This document shows positions 37,162-47,673 of a stretch of DNA of 64,000 bases, piece by piece. A program made the translations under genes and the position numbers. The notes beneath the pieces are model-generated. The model did not search any database and was not told the DNA's origin. It saw nothing but the letters and a program-made list of their open reading frames with translations. How positions within the stretch are numbered: the first letter of the stretch is position 1; every line of letters begins with the position of its first letter. The DNA lies in contig NZ_CP092123.1 of the NCBI RefSeq assembly GCF_022343685.1, positions 2,232,001 to 2,296,000 of the forward strand, written 5' to 3'. The stretch is from Marinobacterium sediminicola (GTDB lineage: Bacteria > Pseudomonadota > Gammaproteobacteria > Pseudomonadales > Balneatricaceae).

Positions 37162-39299
37162 ATGTCCATTCCCTGACGGATGCAACGTAACAGGCCGTAC
37201 TCATAACGACCTTCCAGCGCTTCGTGAACCGACTTCAGGGAATCTCCAAACTGCTGACGACAGAAACGGATGGTGTTCTCGATTTCGACACGCTCACTGG
37301 CAGGCAGCTCAACCACTTCTTCAACCGAGATCATCCCCTGGCGGATTCCCTGGGCAAGGTGGCCGTATATAACGTTGGGAGACAGTTTCTGCTGACGTGC
37401 AACCTGCTCTACCGTCATGCCACTGCGGTACAGGAGCAGCGACTGTTCCGCCTGATCGCTGCCACTGTCAGCCCCCTCGGCATGTTCCGCGATCAGATCC
37501 AGGAAGGGTTGACCGTACAAGGCCAGTTTGCGTTCTCCGACTCCACTGAGACGGCGCAGCTGTTCGGCACTCAGCGGCCGGTAAAGCACCATCTCCATCA
37601 GCGTAGCATCATGAAAGATGACATAAGGCGGGACATCCTGCTCCTGCGCCAGTTGCTTGCGCAGCGCTCGCAACGCATCCCAAAGACGGGACTCATCAGC
37701 ATCGAGCCGCTGCTGTGACGCGGCACTGCGTCCCTTGCCGCTGCCGGCTGACGGCGCCTGCTGACGCAGATCACGACGTAACTCAAGGGTTTCCTCCCCC
37801 TTCAGCAGCGGACGGCACTTTTCACTCAGGTGCAGCACACCAAATCCCTGAGGATCAACGTTCAGGTAACCGCGAGCCACCAGCTGGCGGAACACCGAAC
37901 GCCACTGTTGCTGATCCAGCGCCTTACCGATGCCCCATACTGACAGCTGCTCATGTCCACGCTGGCGTGTCTTGTCGCTGGACTCTCCGCGCAGGATATC
38001 GATGATGTAGTTGACACCATACTGCTGACCGCTGCGGTACACCGCCGACAGGGCCTTTCGGGCTGACTCGGTGCCATCCCATATCGGCACAGGTTCCAGA
38101 CAGGTATCACAGTTACCGCAGGGCTGATGCTCCGTCTCGCCAAAGTACTCCAGCAGTGCCTGGCGACGGCAACTGGTGATTTCGCACAGCCCCAGCATCG
38201 CTTCCAGCTTTTGTCGCTCTATCTGCTTCTGTGCGTCCTCTGCGCCCGAACCTTCCAGCATCTGGCGCAGGAAAATCACATCTTGCAGGCCATACACCAT
38301 CCACGCATCCGCCGGAAGACCATCACGCCCCGCGCGACCGGTTTCCTGATAATAGGCTTCGATAGAGCGTGGCAGGTCGAGGTGGGCGACAAATCGCACA
38401 TTGGGCTTATCGATCCCCATGCCGAAGGCGATGGTTGCGACCATGATCACCGGCTCTTCAGTCAGGAAGCGGTGCTGATGGTGTTGTCGCAAATGAGCAT
38501 CGAGGCCGGCGTGATAAGGCAAGGCGTTAAAGCCACGCTCGCAGAGCCAGGCCGCTGTCTCTTCAACCCGTTTGCGCGATAGACAGTAAACCACGCCCAC
38601 ATCCTGCGGATGCTCCTCACGGATAAACCGGAGCAACTGTTCACGAGCACGGTTTTTCTGACCAATGCGATAACGAATGTTGGGACGATCAAAGCCGCAA
38701 ACGAAAGCACGGGCATCGATAAGCTCCAACCGGTCCAGAATCTCCTGCCGGGTACGAGCATCGGCGGTGGCCGTCAATGCAATGCGCGGCACTCCGGGAA
38801 ACAGGTGTCGCAGCTGGTTCAACTGCATGTATTCCGGCCGGAAGTCATGCCCCCACTGGGATACGCAGTGCGCTTCATCAATCGCAAACAGAGCCAGCGT
38901 GCACTGGTTGAGCAGTTGCTGGGTACGAGGCTGTTGCAGCCGCTCCGGGGCGACATAAAGCAGGTCCAGCTCGCCCTTTCGCAGCAGCTGTTCAGTTTCC
39001 TGCAGGGCTTCCAGCGTCATCGAGGAGTTCAGACAACCGGCCCTGATCCCCAACTGAGACAGGGCACTGACCTGATCCTGCATCAGAGCGATAAGCGGCG
39101 ACACCACAATGCCACAGCCTTCGCGGACCAAAGCGGGCAGTTGGTAGCAGAGCGACTTGCCGCCACCGGTCGGCATGATCACCAACGCATCACGCCCTTC
39201 AATCAGGGTGGCCACAACCTCATCCTGGGGGTGACGGAAGGACTCGAAGCCGAATACATCGGCGAGTATTTGTCGGGCGCGTTCAATCATGCGCGGCAT
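37158..39299 (-). CDS. recQ: ATP-dependent DNA helicase RecQ
   Basis: 713 residues if it starts at the ATG at 39299 (MPRMIERAR); 39290 is an alternative. Superfamily 2 helicase motifs are visible: [18 protein letters not shown] (Walker A), [19 protein letters not shown] (DEAH plus aromatic-rich loop), [14 protein letters not shown] and [15 protein letters not shown], with [12 protein letters not shown]. The zinc site [17 protein letters not shown]... CGNCDTC, the RQC winged helix and the HRDC domain (about 565-640) follow. It has a C-terminal extension with a second HTH-like part that E. coli RecQ (609) lacks but Pseudomonas-type proteins have. Confidence 0.95.
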   Translation of the reverse strand: MPRMIERARQILADVFGFESFRHPQDEVVATLIEGRDALVIMPTGGGKSLCYQLPALVREGCGIVVSPLIALMQDQVSALSQLGIRAGCLNSSMTLEALQETEQLLRKGELDLLYVAPERLQQPRTQQLLNQCTLALFAIDEAHCVSQWGHDFRPEYMQLNQLRHLFPGVPRIALTATADARTRQEILDRLELIDARAFVCGFDRPNIRYRIGQKNRAREQLLRFIREEHPQDVGVVYCLSRKRVEETAAWLCERGFNALPYHAGLDAHLRQHHQHRFLTEEPVIMVATIAFGMGIDKPNVRFVAHLDLPRSIEAYYQETGRAGRDGLPADAWMVYGLQDVIFLRQMLEGSGAEDAQKQIERQKLEAMLGLCEITSCRRQALLEYFGETEHQPCGNCDTCLEPVPIWDGTESARKALSAVYRSGQQYGVNYIIDILRGESSDKTRQRGHEQLSVWGIGKALDQQQWRSVFRQLVARGYLNVDPQGFGVLHLSEKCRPLLKGEETLELRRDLRQQAPSAGSGKGRSAASQQRLDADESRLWDALRALRKQLAQEQDVPPYVIFHDATLMEMVLYRPLSAEQLRRLSGVGERKLALYGQPFLDLIAEHAEGADSGSDQAEQSLLLYRSGMTVEQVARQQKLSPNVIYGHLAQGIRQGMISVEEVVELPASERVEIENTIRFCRQQFGDSLKSVHEALEGRYEYGLLRCIRQGMDM

Positions 39300-39399
39300 T
39301 ATCCGTGATCCCCCGCATGAAGTCATCCTGCAACCATATCCCTCTGAGCCGCTTCAGGGTAGAATCAGCGCTGTTTCCTTCGTTGCGGATTTTGCTGCC

Positions 39400-39978
39400 A
39401 TGACTGCCAATATTGCCCTCATTACTGAAGAAGAACTGGATCGCCTGGAAGAATTCCTGTTTTCGCCGGCGGTTTCCGACGAAGCGCTGGACCTTATTGG
39501 TGCCCACGGTTTTCTCTGCGCACTGAATATCAGTCCTGAGACTGTTGCCGAGTCCGAATGGCTGGAGCAGCTGTTCGACGGTGAACCCAAATGGGCATCT
39601 GAAGCAGAAAAGCACGAAATCATTGAGCTGATTCGCAAGCTCTATCGCACCATTGGTAATGACCTCTACAACGATCAGGAAATCCTGCTGCCCTGCGAAC
39701 TGAGCCTTGAGCCGGAAGATGATGAAGAGATGACTGAGCTCACTATATGGGCGCAGTCATTCATGGAAGGCGTTTTCCTTAAGGAAGATGCCTGGTTCGG
39801 TCAGGATGAAGAAACCGTAGCCGGCCTGCTGCTGCCGATCATGGTCGCTTCAGATCTGTTCGAGGATGAGGAAGTCCGTGAGATCAGCCAGGACCGCGCC
39901 TTGCGCGAAGAAATGTGCGTACAAATCCCTGAGGTCCTGGTCGACCTCTACCTGCATTTCCACGCCCCGGACAAGTAA
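39400..39978 (+). CDS. UPF0149/YecA (YgfB-like) family protein
   Basis: 192 residues from the ATG at 39400 (MTANIALITEEELDRLEEFLF). The frame is open 37 codons further upstream, but this would overlap the divergent recQ. The acidic, helical composition and segments AHGFLCALNISP and WAQSFMEGVFLKEDAWFG match the family, whose members lack a firmly known role. Some carry a C-terminal SEC-C zinc motif, absent here. A hairpin terminator follows. Confidence 0.85.
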   Translation: MTANIALITEEELDRLEEFLFSPAVSDEALDLIGAHGFLCALNISPETVAESEWLEQLFDGEPKWASEAEKHEIIELIRKLYRTIGNDLYNDQEILLPCELSLEPEDDEEMTELTIWAQSFMEGVFLKEDAWFGQDEETVAGLLLPIMVASDLFEDEEVREISQDRALREEMCVQIPEVLVDLYLHFHAPDK

Positions 39979-39989
39979 CAGCAGCCCCT

Positions 39990-40021
39990 GGGTGAGGCGA
40001 GAGTGGCAGCCTCACCCGTTT
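39990..40021 (+). terminator. Likely terminator after the UPF0149 gene
   Basis: Stem GGGTGAGGC / GCCTCACCC (39990-39998 and 40009-40017) with a ten-base loop and a short GTTT tail. The T run is weak. Confidence 0.6.
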
Positions 40022-40068
40022 CGCAATGCAGTCAGGCCATGTACTGACCTGACCGGCCTGCGGAGCTG

Positions 40069-40533
40069 TCAGTACGTCACTTTCAGGGATCGCCCCTGTC
40101 CCAGAACGCGAATACGATCACCCGGGCGGAAAAACTGTCCATTCTCCACTTCCTGAACCACTGACATCACCTGTCCATTATCGAGACGAATGGTGATCTC
40201 CTGTCCCTGACGTTCAGTGGCAGCCTGTTCCACCCGCTGACCAATCAAGCCACCGGCTACGGCACCCACCACCGTTGCAAGCGTCCGGCCACTGCCTCCC
40301 CCTACCTGGTTACCGGCGATACCACCCACGACTGCACCGGTACCACTGCCGACGATGCCGTCTGTACGGCCCTCGATGCGAACCGGCGTGACCGACTCTA
40401 CGGTGCCGTATTGAACCGTCTGAGCATGCCCAACCTGACTGCGGCTATAGCTGGTGCCATACAATCCCTGCTGCGCACAGCCCCCAAGAACAGTGACTGC
40501 CGACAGGGCAACCACAGCTACCAATCTCTTCAT
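40069..40533 (-). CDS. Glycine-zipper outer-membrane lipoprotein (SlyB/PcpY-like)
   Basis: 154 residues. A lipoprotein signal ends in the lipobox LGGC (Cys19). The middle holds two glycine-zipper segments (GSGTGAVVGGIAGNQVGGGSG and VVGAVAGGLIGQ), the signature of the 17-kDa-antigen/SlyB family inserted in the outer membrane, followed by a C-terminal OB-like domain (EITIRLDNGQVMSVVQEVENGQFFRPGDRIRVL). It lies 10 bases after clsB and may share its transcript. Confidence 0.9.
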   Translation of the reverse strand: MKRLVAVVALSAVTVLGGCAQQGLYGTSYSRSQVGHAQTVQYGTVESVTPVRIEGRTDGIVGSGTGAVVGGIAGNQVGGGSGRTLATVVGAVAGGLIGQRVEQAATERQGQEITIRLDNGQVMSVVQEVENGQFFRPGDRIRVLGQGRSLKVTY

Positions 40534-40543
40534 ATCCGTATCT

Positions 40544-41659
40544 CTATTTAATCTTCAATACCAGTTGACTGATCAAAGCCCACACCAGTTCCTTGAGTTT
40601 GCGATGCCAAGGCCGTTTTGACCACTCCTCAACTGTAATTTCAGCACACTGTTCGAGATCTGCCAGCATCAATTGTTCAACCTGTCGTGTCATCTCGGGT
40701 TCAATGATCTCGACATTGGCCTCCAGATTCCAGCGCAGATTCCAGTGATCAAGATTGCAGGACCCCAGCGAAACCCAATCATCCACCAGACCGATCTTCG
40801 CATGCAGAAATCGAGGCTGGTATTCAAAGATGCGTACTCCAGCCTTGAGCAACCGACGGTAATAGCGCTTGGAGGCATGGTAAACCCAGAACTGATCGGT
40901 ATAGGGACCGGCAACCAGCATGCGCACATCGACACCTCGATTTGCCGCCCGTCGCAACGCGGCTCGAATCGAGAAGGACGGCATGAAATAGGCGGTCGCC
41001 AGCCAGATGCGGTCATTGGCTCCGTTGACATGATTCAGGAAGGCAACCTTGATATCCTGCTGATAAAGGCCCTGAACGGTGGTCACTCGCATCAGCGCGT
41101 TGCCTTTCTCTGGCTGTGGCGAGGGTGGCGGCAACTGCTGGGCGGTACAGCGCAACCAGAGACGGTTGTACAAACCAACCAGGTCAGCCACAACGGGGCC
41201 TTCAACCCGGCACATCACTTCATGCCAGGGACATCCGGGTCGCTCGGAAAGCCAATACTCATCCGCCAGTCCTGTTCCCCCGATGAAGGCGATACGCTCA
41301 TCCACCACCATCAGCTTGCGGTGGTCACGGGCAAAATTACGGGTCAACTTGTTCAGTTGCAGGGGGTTGTAGATCACCAGTTCCACCCCTGCGGCCTGGA
41401 GGCGCTGTCGATCGGCACGGCTAAGGTGACGCCCCCCAAAACCATCTATGACCAACCGCACGGTCACGCCACGGCGAGTCGCATCAGCCAATGCCTGTGA
41501 GAAACGATTCATGATTTTGCCGGAAATCACCAGATAGAATTCCAGCAGCAAGCTCGACTCTGCCTGCTCAATCGCTTTCAGCATGACCGGGAAAAAGTTT
41601 TCCCCATCCACCATCAGCTCGACCCGGTTTCCACCGTGCCAGTTAAAATGCTGTCGCAT
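40544..41659 (-). CDS. clsB: Cardiolipin synthase B-like phospholipase D protein
   Basis: 371 residues. Two HKD motifs, HRKLMVVDERIAFIGG and HAKIGLVDDWVSLGSCN, define the phospholipase D superfamily. The length, lack of an N-terminal membrane anchor and the start WHGGNRVELMVDGENFFPVMLKAIEQAESSLLLEFYLV fit ClsB (413 residues in E. coli), which condenses phosphatidylglycerol. The C-terminal hydrophobic tail could attach it to the membrane. It follows an ABC exporter gene by 18 bases. Confidence 0.85.
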   Translation of the reverse strand: MRQHFNWHGGNRVELMVDGENFFPVMLKAIEQAESSLLLEFYLVISGKIMNRFSQALADATRRGVTVRLVIDGFGGRHLSRADRQRLQAAGVELVIYNPLQLNKLTRNFARDHRKLMVVDERIAFIGGTGLADEYWLSERPGCPWHEVMCRVEGPVVADLVGLYNRLWLRCTAQQLPPPSPQPEKGNALMRVTTVQGLYQQDIKVAFLNHVNGANDRIWLATAYFMPSFSIRAALRRAANRGVDVRMLVAGPYTDQFWVYHASKRYYRRLLKAGVRIFEYQPRFLHAKIGLVDDWVSLGSCNLDHWNLRWNLEANVEIIEPEMTRQVEQLMLADLEQCAEITVEEWSKRPWHRKLKELVWALISQLVLKIK

Positions 41660-41677
41660 AACTTCAGATGCTTCCCT

Positions 41678-43471
41678 CTACACCTGCCGCTGGCCGTAGA
41701 GCCGTGCATAAAGGCCCTGTTGATCCAGCAGCTCGTCATGACTGCCCTGTTCGATGATCTGGCCATCCTCGAACACGTAAACCCGGTCCGCCTGCTTCAC
41801 CGCACTGAGACGGTGTGCAACGATCACAGTGGTTCGTCCCTGCAGAAACTCGGACATTGCCCGATGCAGCGCGTATTCGGTCTGGGTATCCAGCGCTGAG
41901 GTCGCTTCATCCAATATGACCACGGCCGGATCTGACAGCACCATCCGCGCAATCGCCAGCCGTTGACGCTGCCCACCCGACAAGCGAACGCCCTGCCGTC
42001 CAACCATGGTATCCAGTCCCTGTTCCAGAGCCATGACAAAGCTCTTCAGCTGCGCCACTTCCAAAGCGTCCCATAGCTGCTGATCGGAAAAAGAGCGTCC
42101 CATCACCAGGTTATCGCGGACGCTGCCATTAAACAGCGCGGGCTGCTGCAATACCGTCGCGACATGTTCGCGCACCCGCTCCAGCCCAATCCGCTGTACT
42201 GGCACCCCATCAAACAAAACCTCTCCCTGTTGTGGGGGGTAGAGCCCCAGCAGCACCTGAACCAGCGTCGATTTGCCACCGCCGCTGGCACCGACCAGGG
42301 CGACTTTCTGCCCGGCCGGAATATCCAGCGTGATGCCTCTGAGAACTTCCTGACCCGGAAAATAGCTGAAGTGCAGATCACGCAAGCTGATACTGACGGT
42401 CTTTCTGCCCGCAAAAGGGTCTTGCAGCTGTGGGTAACGCGGCTCAAGGTTCAAGGCCAGCAAACGGTTAACCCGCTCCAGCGCCGCCCGTGCGCCAAAC
42501 CAGGCGTACTGCATCCCCAGCACTTCCTGAACCGGCCCCATCATGAACCAAAGATAGCCGAACACGGCCATCATCTGGCCTACCGTCAGATCCGAAAACA
42601 CCACCATCAACATGGAAACGGCGCGGAACAGGTCAACACCGATCATGAACAGCATGAAACTGAAGCGGTTGGCTGCATCCGAACGCCATTCATAGCTGGT
42701 CGAGTGATCCCGCACTTCCCGAGCCCGCTCCGTCAGCTGAACCAGATAGTGTCTCTCACGGTTAGAGGCACGGATTTGCTGAATGGCATCAAGGGTCTCG
42801 GTCAGGGCTGACTGGAAAAGCTCGTATGCTGAATTCTCGCGCGCCTTGAGGTGCTTGACCTTCTTACCCACGGCCATGGTGAGCCAGATTACAAAGGGGT
42901 TTAAAAAAAGGATAAACAGAGCCAGTTGCCAATGCATCCAGAGCAGGATCAGAGCAGTACCGAAAATCGACAGAACGGCCACCAGAAAACGGCTGACCGA
43001 ACTGCCGACAAAGCGATCCACCGTATCCAGATCAGTCACGAAATGAGATGCCACGTTGCCGCTGCCCAGCGTCTCATATTCAGCCATGGAGATTCGCTGC
43101 AGACGCTCAAGCAGTCCGCCGCGAATGCGGTAGATAATGTCCTTGGAGATAATCGTGAACTGGCGCGCCTGAAGTACGTTGAGCCCAAGCGCCAGGAGCC
43201 TGAGCACCACCGTCAACAAAAGCACGGCACCAATGTACAAGGGTGGACCTTGCCAATAAGTCGGGAAAAGTGCATTAACACTCGCGACCACGACACCGGG
43301 CTGATCAAGCAGGACTTCATCGACCAGCAGTGGCATCAACAACGGAAGAGGCACACTCATCACCGTTGCGGCAATCGCAATCAGGTTGGCGAGTATCAGC
43401 TCACGCTTGTGTTCAAGCGCGATATTAAAAATATAACGCCAGGTATAACTGGAAGGCGTGGACAAAGACAC
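41678..43471 (-). CDS. ABC-type exporter, half-transporter with fused ATPase (MsbA-like)
   Basis: 597 residues. Six membrane segments lie in about 25-320, then a nucleotide-binding domain with VGASGGGKST, signature VRLSGGQRQRLAIARM and VVILDEATSALD with the D-loop. It belongs to the LapB/MsbA-type homodimeric exporters (lipid, drug or peptide). Adjacent clsB and a lipoprotein gene hint at an envelope role. It has no C39 peptidase domain, so a lipid or small-molecule substrate is more likely than bacteriocin. Confidence 0.88.
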   Translation of the reverse strand: MSLSTPSSYTWRYIFNIALEHKRELILANLIAIAATVMSVPLPLLMPLLVDEVLLDQPGVVVASVNALFPTYWQGPPLYIGAVLLLTVVLRLLALGLNVLQARQFTIISKDIIYRIRGGLLERLQRISMAEYETLGSGNVASHFVTDLDTVDRFVGSSVSRFLVAVLSIFGTALILLWMHWQLALFILFLNPFVIWLTMAVGKKVKHLKARENSAYELFQSALTETLDAIQQIRASNRERHYLVQLTERAREVRDHSTSYEWRSDAANRFSFMLFMIGVDLFRAVSMLMVVFSDLTVGQMMAVFGYLWFMMGPVQEVLGMQYAWFGARAALERVNRLLALNLEPRYPQLQDPFAGRKTVSISLRDLHFSYFPGQEVLRGITLDIPAGQKVALVGASGGGKSTLVQVLLGLYPPQQGEVLFDGVPVQRIGLERVREHVATVLQQPALFNGSVRDNLVMGRSFSDQQLWDALEVAQLKSFVMALEQGLDTMVGRQGVRLSGGQRQRLAIARMVLSDPAVVILDEATSALDTQTEYALHRAMSEFLQGRTTVIVAHRLSAVKQADRVYVFEDGQIIEQGSHDELLDQQGLYARLYGQRQV

Positions 43472-43555
43472 CCGAAGCTCCTTGCAACCGAGAACATCAC
43501 AGCTGTATACGCAGAAACACGTCTACCTGATGTTCAATGTACGCCAGCCCCGGAT

Positions 43556-43581
43556 AGAAAAACACCCGCAGAAGCGGGTGT
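43556..43581 (-). terminator. Terminator after the DUF465 gene
   Basis: Stem ACACCCGC-AGAA-GCGGGTGT at 43562-43581. The minus strand continues with TTTTTC. It separates the DUF465 gene from the ABC exporter on the same strand. Confidence 0.85.
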
Positions 43582-43605
43582 CTTGCAGAACCTGGTCTGT
43601 CGCGC

Positions 43606-43851
43606 TCAGTTACCTGCTTCCTTGAGCATTGCGTACAACTGGTCCTTGAGCTGCAGTCGCTTGAGCTTATATTCCTCTTCGGTTTTGGTAGAAACCGGCT
43701 GAATCTCTGCTTCCATGCGCTCAACTTCTTTAGTGACCGCGTGATATTCATCGAACAGTCGAGCGAAGTGTGTATTTTCCACTTTCAGAGTATGGATCTG
43801 CTCGCGGTACTCTGGCAGTTCGTGAATCAGGTCATGGTGTTCAATGGTCAT
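43606..43851 (-). CDS. DUF465/YdcH-family small coiled-coil protein
   Basis: 81 residues, charged and helical (HDLIHELPEYREQIHTLKVENTHFARLFDEYHAVTKEVERME), with the family end KLKRLQLKDQLYAMLKEA. Function unknown; family members are short cytosolic coiled coils. The gene has its own terminator and is divergent from the ogt gene by 102 bases. Confidence 0.85.
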   Translation of the reverse strand: MTIEHHDLIHELPEYREQIHTLKVENTHFARLFDEYHAVTKEVERMEAEIQPVSTKTEEEYKLKRLQLKDQLYAMLKEAGN

Positions 43852-43953
43852 TCGTCATTTCTTCCTGAAGTTGTTGTCATGTCGCACATTCACTATCCTG
43901 CAACCATACAAGGACGTCATTGATACGTATCAAGACCTGATTGAGGAGGCCGA

Positions 43954-44499
43954 ATGATCTACACCTATGTGATGGAGAACACACCTGTCGGCTCACTCAC
44001 CCTGCAAGCCGATACCAGGGGACTCTGCCGCGTCGACTTTGGACAAAGAGCAACGGTTGCTGCCAATGCTTCCGGGCACCCAGTCCTCGATCAAGCCGTG
44101 AACGAGCTTGAAGCCTATTTCCGTGGCGAACGAACGACCTTCGATATTCCACTTGCACCGGTCGGCACCGCTTTTCAGGGCAAAGTATGGGATGCCCTGC
44201 AAGCGATTCCCTATGGCGAAGTGCGCAGTTATGCTGATATCGCCAAAGCGATCGGCAGCCCGCAGGCAAGCCGAGCAGTCGGGATGGCCAACAATCGCAA
44301 TCCGATCTCCATTATTATTCCTTGCCACCGCGTCGTTGGCACCAATGGCTCCCTGACCGGATATGGTGGCGGTCTGGAAACCAAGATCCGCCTGCTTGAA
44401 CTGGAACAGGTTCCCCTCAAGCAGGCCGACACTCTTGAGCGCTACCGCGTCATGCCTGCGAGTAATACACCATCGGATACTCGACCTCGGCGCCGATAA
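43954..44499 (+). CDS. ogt: O6-alkylguanine-DNA alkyltransferase Ogt
   Basis: 181 residues. The suicide-acceptor motif is IIPCHRVVG and the DNA-binding helix-turn-helix reads SYADIAKAIGSPQASRAVGMANNRNP. It transfers alkyl groups from O6-alkylguanine to its own cysteine. GAGGAGG precedes the ATG. There is no AraC-like N-terminal Ada domain, so it is the constitutive Ogt type. aroA follows in the same direction. Confidence 0.93.
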   Translation: MIYTYVMENTPVGSLTLQADTRGLCRVDFGQRATVAANASGHPVLDQAVNELEAYFRGERTTFDIPLAPVGTAFQGKVWDALQAIPYGEVRSYADIAKAIGSPQASRAVGMANNRNPISIIIPCHRVVGTNGSLTGYGGGLETKIRLLELEQVPLKQADTLERYRVMPASNTPSDTRPRRR

Positions 44500-44547
44500 A
44501 CGGTAGCTTATGCAGCCCACCCCCTGCTTAGAGTGAAGCTGCCATCC

Positions 44548-45828
44548 ATGGATACCCTGACCCTGCAGCCGCTGGCCCATGCCAATGGCGAAGTTCAGAT
44601 TCCGGGCTCCAAGAGCCTGTCCAATCGAATTCTGCTGCTTGCGGCCCTTGCCCAGGGCAAGACTCGCATCACCAACCTGCTTGATAGCGATGATGTGCGT
44701 CATATGCTCAACGCGCTTCAGGCTCTTGGCGTACATTACGTGTTGGCTGAAGACCGTCGCAGCTGCGAACTGGAAGGACTGGGACAGGCATTCAATGTTG
44801 AGCAGGCGCTGGAGCTGTTTTTGGGCAACGCCGGTACCGCCATGCGCCCGCTATGCGCTGCACTTTGTGCCAGCCAGGGCGAGTTTACCCTCACCGGCGA
44901 GCCAAGGATGTACGAACGCCCCATCGCAGACCTGGTGGATGCACTGCTGCCGTTGGGTGCGAACATCGAATACCTCGGCGAGCCCGGCTACCCCCCGCTG
45001 CGCATCCAGGCCAGTGGTCTCAAAGGTGGTGAAGTCGGCATCAAGGGTAACATTTCAAGCCAGTTCCTGACCGCTCTGCTGATGGCGGCACCCCTGGCCA
45101 GTGGTGATCTGATCATCAACGTCGAGGGAGAGCTGGTTTCCAAACCCTATATCGACATTACCCTGCATACGATGAAACTGTTCGGCGTTGAAGTGGATAA
45201 CCAGAACTATCAGCGCTTTGTGGTCAAGGCCGGCCAGCAGTATTGCTCTCCGGGAGAGGTTATGGTGGAAGGTGACGCCTCATCCGCGTCCTACTTCCTG
45301 GCCGCAGCGGCCATCGCCGGGGGCACTGTTCGCGTATACGGCGTTGGAGCCGACAGCGTACAGGGTGACAAGGCCTTTGCCGAAGTACTGGGCAAGATGG
45401 GAGCCCATGTCAGCTATGGCCCGACCTGGATCGAGGTCAGCAAGGGTGAGCTTAAGGGCGTTGATCTGGACCTGAACGCGATCCCGGATGCGGCGATGAC
45501 GATTGCCACGACAGCGCTGTTTGCCGAGGGGCCTACAGCGATTCGCAACGTGTATAACTGGCGTGTAAAGGAAACTGATCGTCTGAGCGCCATGGCGACT
45601 GAACTGCGTAAGGTCGGTGCCGAGGTAATCGAGGGCGAGGATTACATCGAGATTACGCCGCCTGAGACCCTCCAGAGTGCAGCCATCGATACCTACGATG
45701 ATCACCGCATGGCAATGTGCTTCTCACTGGCCGCTTTCGGTGATGCTCCCATCACCATCAACGACCCGGGCTGCACGCGCAAGACATTCCCGGAATACTT
45801 CCAGCTGTTCGCGCAGATCACGCGCTGA
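44548..45828 (+). CDS. aroA: 3-phosphoshikimate 1-carboxyvinyltransferase AroA
   Basis: 426 residues from the ATG at 44548; a GTG at 44533 could add five. Shikimate pathway enzyme making 5-enolpyruvylshikimate 3-phosphate. Class I signatures are [32 protein letters not shown] and [17 protein letters not shown], plus [15 protein letters not shown] near the end. Gene and active-site residues appear intact. Confidence 0.96.
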   Translation: MDTLTLQPLAHANGEVQIPGSKSLSNRILLLAALAQGKTRITNLLDSDDVRHMLNALQALGVHYVLAEDRRSCELEGLGQAFNVEQALELFLGNAGTAMRPLCAALCASQGEFTLTGEPRMYERPIADLVDALLPLGANIEYLGEPGYPPLRIQASGLKGGEVGIKGNISSQFLTALLMAAPLASGDLIINVEGELVSKPYIDITLHTMKLFGVEVDNQNYQRFVVKAGQQYCSPGEVMVEGDASSASYFLAAAAIAGGTVRVYGVGADSVQGDKAFAEVLGKMGAHVSYGPTWIEVSKGELKGVDLDLNAIPDAAMTIATTALFAEGPTAIRNVYNWRVKETDRLSAMATELRKVGAEVIEGEDYIEITPPETLQSAAIDTYDDHRMAMCFSLAAFGDAPITINDPGCTRKTFPEYFQLFAQITR

Positions 45829-45835
45829 TCCTGCC

Positions 45836-45871
45836 CTTCCCGCGTACGCCGGTAATTGCGCACGCGGGAAG
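45836..45871. terminator. Inverted repeat between aroA and the bolA-like gene
   Basis: Perfect 10-bp stem CTTCCCGCGT / ACGCGGGAAG, with a 16-base loop, in the 62-base gap of two converging genes. T runs are weak on both sides, so termination by this hairpin is plausible but not certain. Confidence 0.55.
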
Positions 45872-45890
45872 TTGCTCTGACGAGCAAAAA

Positions 45891-46211
45891 TCAGCCCTTA
45901 TCGACCTTGGAGCCCCCCTTGCAGGTCGGCGACAAAGGCACTTCTCCATTACGCGCTACCCACTCCTCCGGCGTATGAAGGTGCAACGCCAGCGCATGGA
46001 TAGGGTTCTGCATCAGTTCAGCGACCAGACCATAGACCTGCTGATGGCGCTGAACCAGGCGCCTGCCTTCGAAGTCCGCACTGACCAGCACCAGTTTGAA
46101 GTGACTTTCAGTCGCCGGTCCCGAGTGCATATGACTCTCGTTCTCCAGCTGAATATGCTGGATATTCAGACCCGCCTGAAGCAGGTTTTCCAGTTGTTCT
46201 GCAACGCTCAT
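45891..46211 (-). CDS. BolA-family protein
   Basis: 106 residues from the ATG at 46211, with GGAG before it. It contains the BolA core VSADFEGRRLVQRHQQVYGLVAELMQNPIHALALHLHTPEEW and the conserved His residues (QLENESHMHSG) that bind Fe-S clusters with monothiol glutaredoxins. BolA proteins act in iron-sulphur maturation and stress morphology. It follows the DUF3422 gene on the same strand. Confidence 0.92.
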   Translation of the reverse strand: MSVAEQLENLLQAGLNIQHIQLENESHMHSGPATESHFKLVLVSADFEGRRLVQRHQQVYGLVAELMQNPIHALALHLHTPEEWVARNGEVPLSPTCKGGSKVDKG

Positions 46212-46250
46212 GTAAACTCCGCTCATCTGGCGCCAAAGCCTGAAGCACGA

Positions 46251-47552
46251 TCAGTCTCGGATCTGATCCTTGCGCGCCAACTGAATAAAATGGTGATGTA
46301 TGCGCCGAGTCGCCAGCCAGACCGTCATGGCCACCACCGGTACCGAGATTCCCGTTGCCAGCGACTTGTCGATCGGGATGCCGGCATCATACAACGCTTC
46401 GAACACATATTTCAGCAGACCGATCAGGTAATAGCTGATCGCAACGACCGACAACCCTTCAACCGTATGCTGCATCATCAACTGGATTCGGGAACGCCGA
46501 TCCATGGAGCTGAGAAGCTGCTGGTTCTGTTGATGAATGCCCAGTTCAACACGGGTTCTCATCATATCGGAAACGCGGTCAACACGCCTTGAGAGGTCTT
46601 CCAGGCGCTCTCCGCTGGCCTGGCAGGTTCTCACTGCCGGGGTCAGGCGACGGGTCATGAACTCGGTCAACGTCAAGTGACCCGACACTTCGTCCTCTCG
46701 CAGCTCTTCAAGGCGCGTCAAGACCAGCGCGTGATAGGCCTTGGTAGCGCTGAAGCGGAACGTCAAACGCGCGCGCCAGGACTCAATGTCCGCCGCCATG
46801 TCAATCAGGTCGGCAAGCAATTCGGGCTCATTCACTTCACCCTCTCCGGCCAGCTGTTGAGTCAGCTGTGCCAGACGGTCATCCATTCGGACCAGCTCGG
46901 GTGACACCGAACGTGCCAACGGCAACGCGAGAAGAGCCATCAAACGATAGGTTTCGATCTCCATCAGTCGCTGTGTCAGACGACCCAACTGACTGTCACT
47001 CATCTGTTTATTGACCACCATCATCCGACCAAAACCGTCCGAATGCAGCTGAAAACTGGCCCAGACCTGTGCATCGCCGTTCTGGGGGCTACTGCCGACC
47101 AGGCGCATCTCTTCAAAGGCCCGCTTGACATCCGGCAGGTTCGGCTCGGGGGACTGACGGGCATCTTCGATACTGACGTGGAAAGCACCCACCACTTCAC
47201 CCGGCAAGGATTCGATCCAGCCATCCGGCAAAGGGGTCAGCCCGGTTACATCAAAAGGCTCACTGTCTTCAGGAATTTCGAGATTGATAAAGGTATAGGT
47301 CGTGAATTCGGTATGCTTCTCTCGGCGCAGACGAAAGTTGCCGCAGTCGTATTCATAGCAGTTCTGGTCATGATGGTTGACCGGGCAACCGAAGACGGCG
47401 TGCAACTCCTGAAGATGATCATATTGGGCCTGTTTTTCGGCCTCCGAGCACAGCACCGCAATATGAGTAATGCGCGCAGGACTGGGGATGACCTGGAAAG
47501 GGCGAGAATGCAGCTCATCGTACAGATGTGATCGCAGCGGATGGATATTCAT
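46251..47552 (-). CDS. DUF3422 family membrane protein
   Basis: 433 residues from the ATG at 47552. The long N-terminal domain contains HPLRSHLYDELHSRPFQVIPSPARITHIAVL and ends with two hydrophobic segments near 355-405. This matches DUF3422, uncharacterised proteins of proteobacteria. Long helices in the middle suggest a coiled stalk. bolA follows 39 bases downstream on the same strand, so they may be co-transcribed. Confidence 0.85.
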   Translation of the reverse strand: MNIHPLRSHLYDELHSRPFQVIPSPARITHIAVLCSEAEKQAQYDHLQELHAVFGCPVNHHDQNCYEYDCGNFRLRREKHTEFTTYTFINLEIPEDSEPFDVTGLTPLPDGWIESLPGEVVGAFHVSIEDARQSPEPNLPDVKRAFEEMRLVGSSPQNGDAQVWASFQLHSDGFGRMMVVNKQMSDSQLGRLTQRLMEIETYRLMALLALPLARSVSPELVRMDDRLAQLTQQLAGEGEVNEPELLADLIDMAADIESWRARLTFRFSATKAYHALVLTRLEELREDEVSGHLTLTEFMTRRLTPAVRTCQASGERLEDLSRRVDRVSDMMRTRVELGIHQQNQQLLSSMDRRSRIQLMMQHTVEGLSVVAISYYLIGLLKYVFEALYDAGIPIDKSLATGISVPVVAMTVWLATRRIHHHFIQLARKDQIRD

Positions 47553-47673
47553 CAATGGGTCCAGGCAAAAAAACCAACCTTAAATAATTGTTTCGCTTAT
47601 GAACACCCCTGATGGATCGTCAATGCGTCGGCCTTTGCCTTATACTTGCGGCCTATACCTGTAAGAGTTGCCT

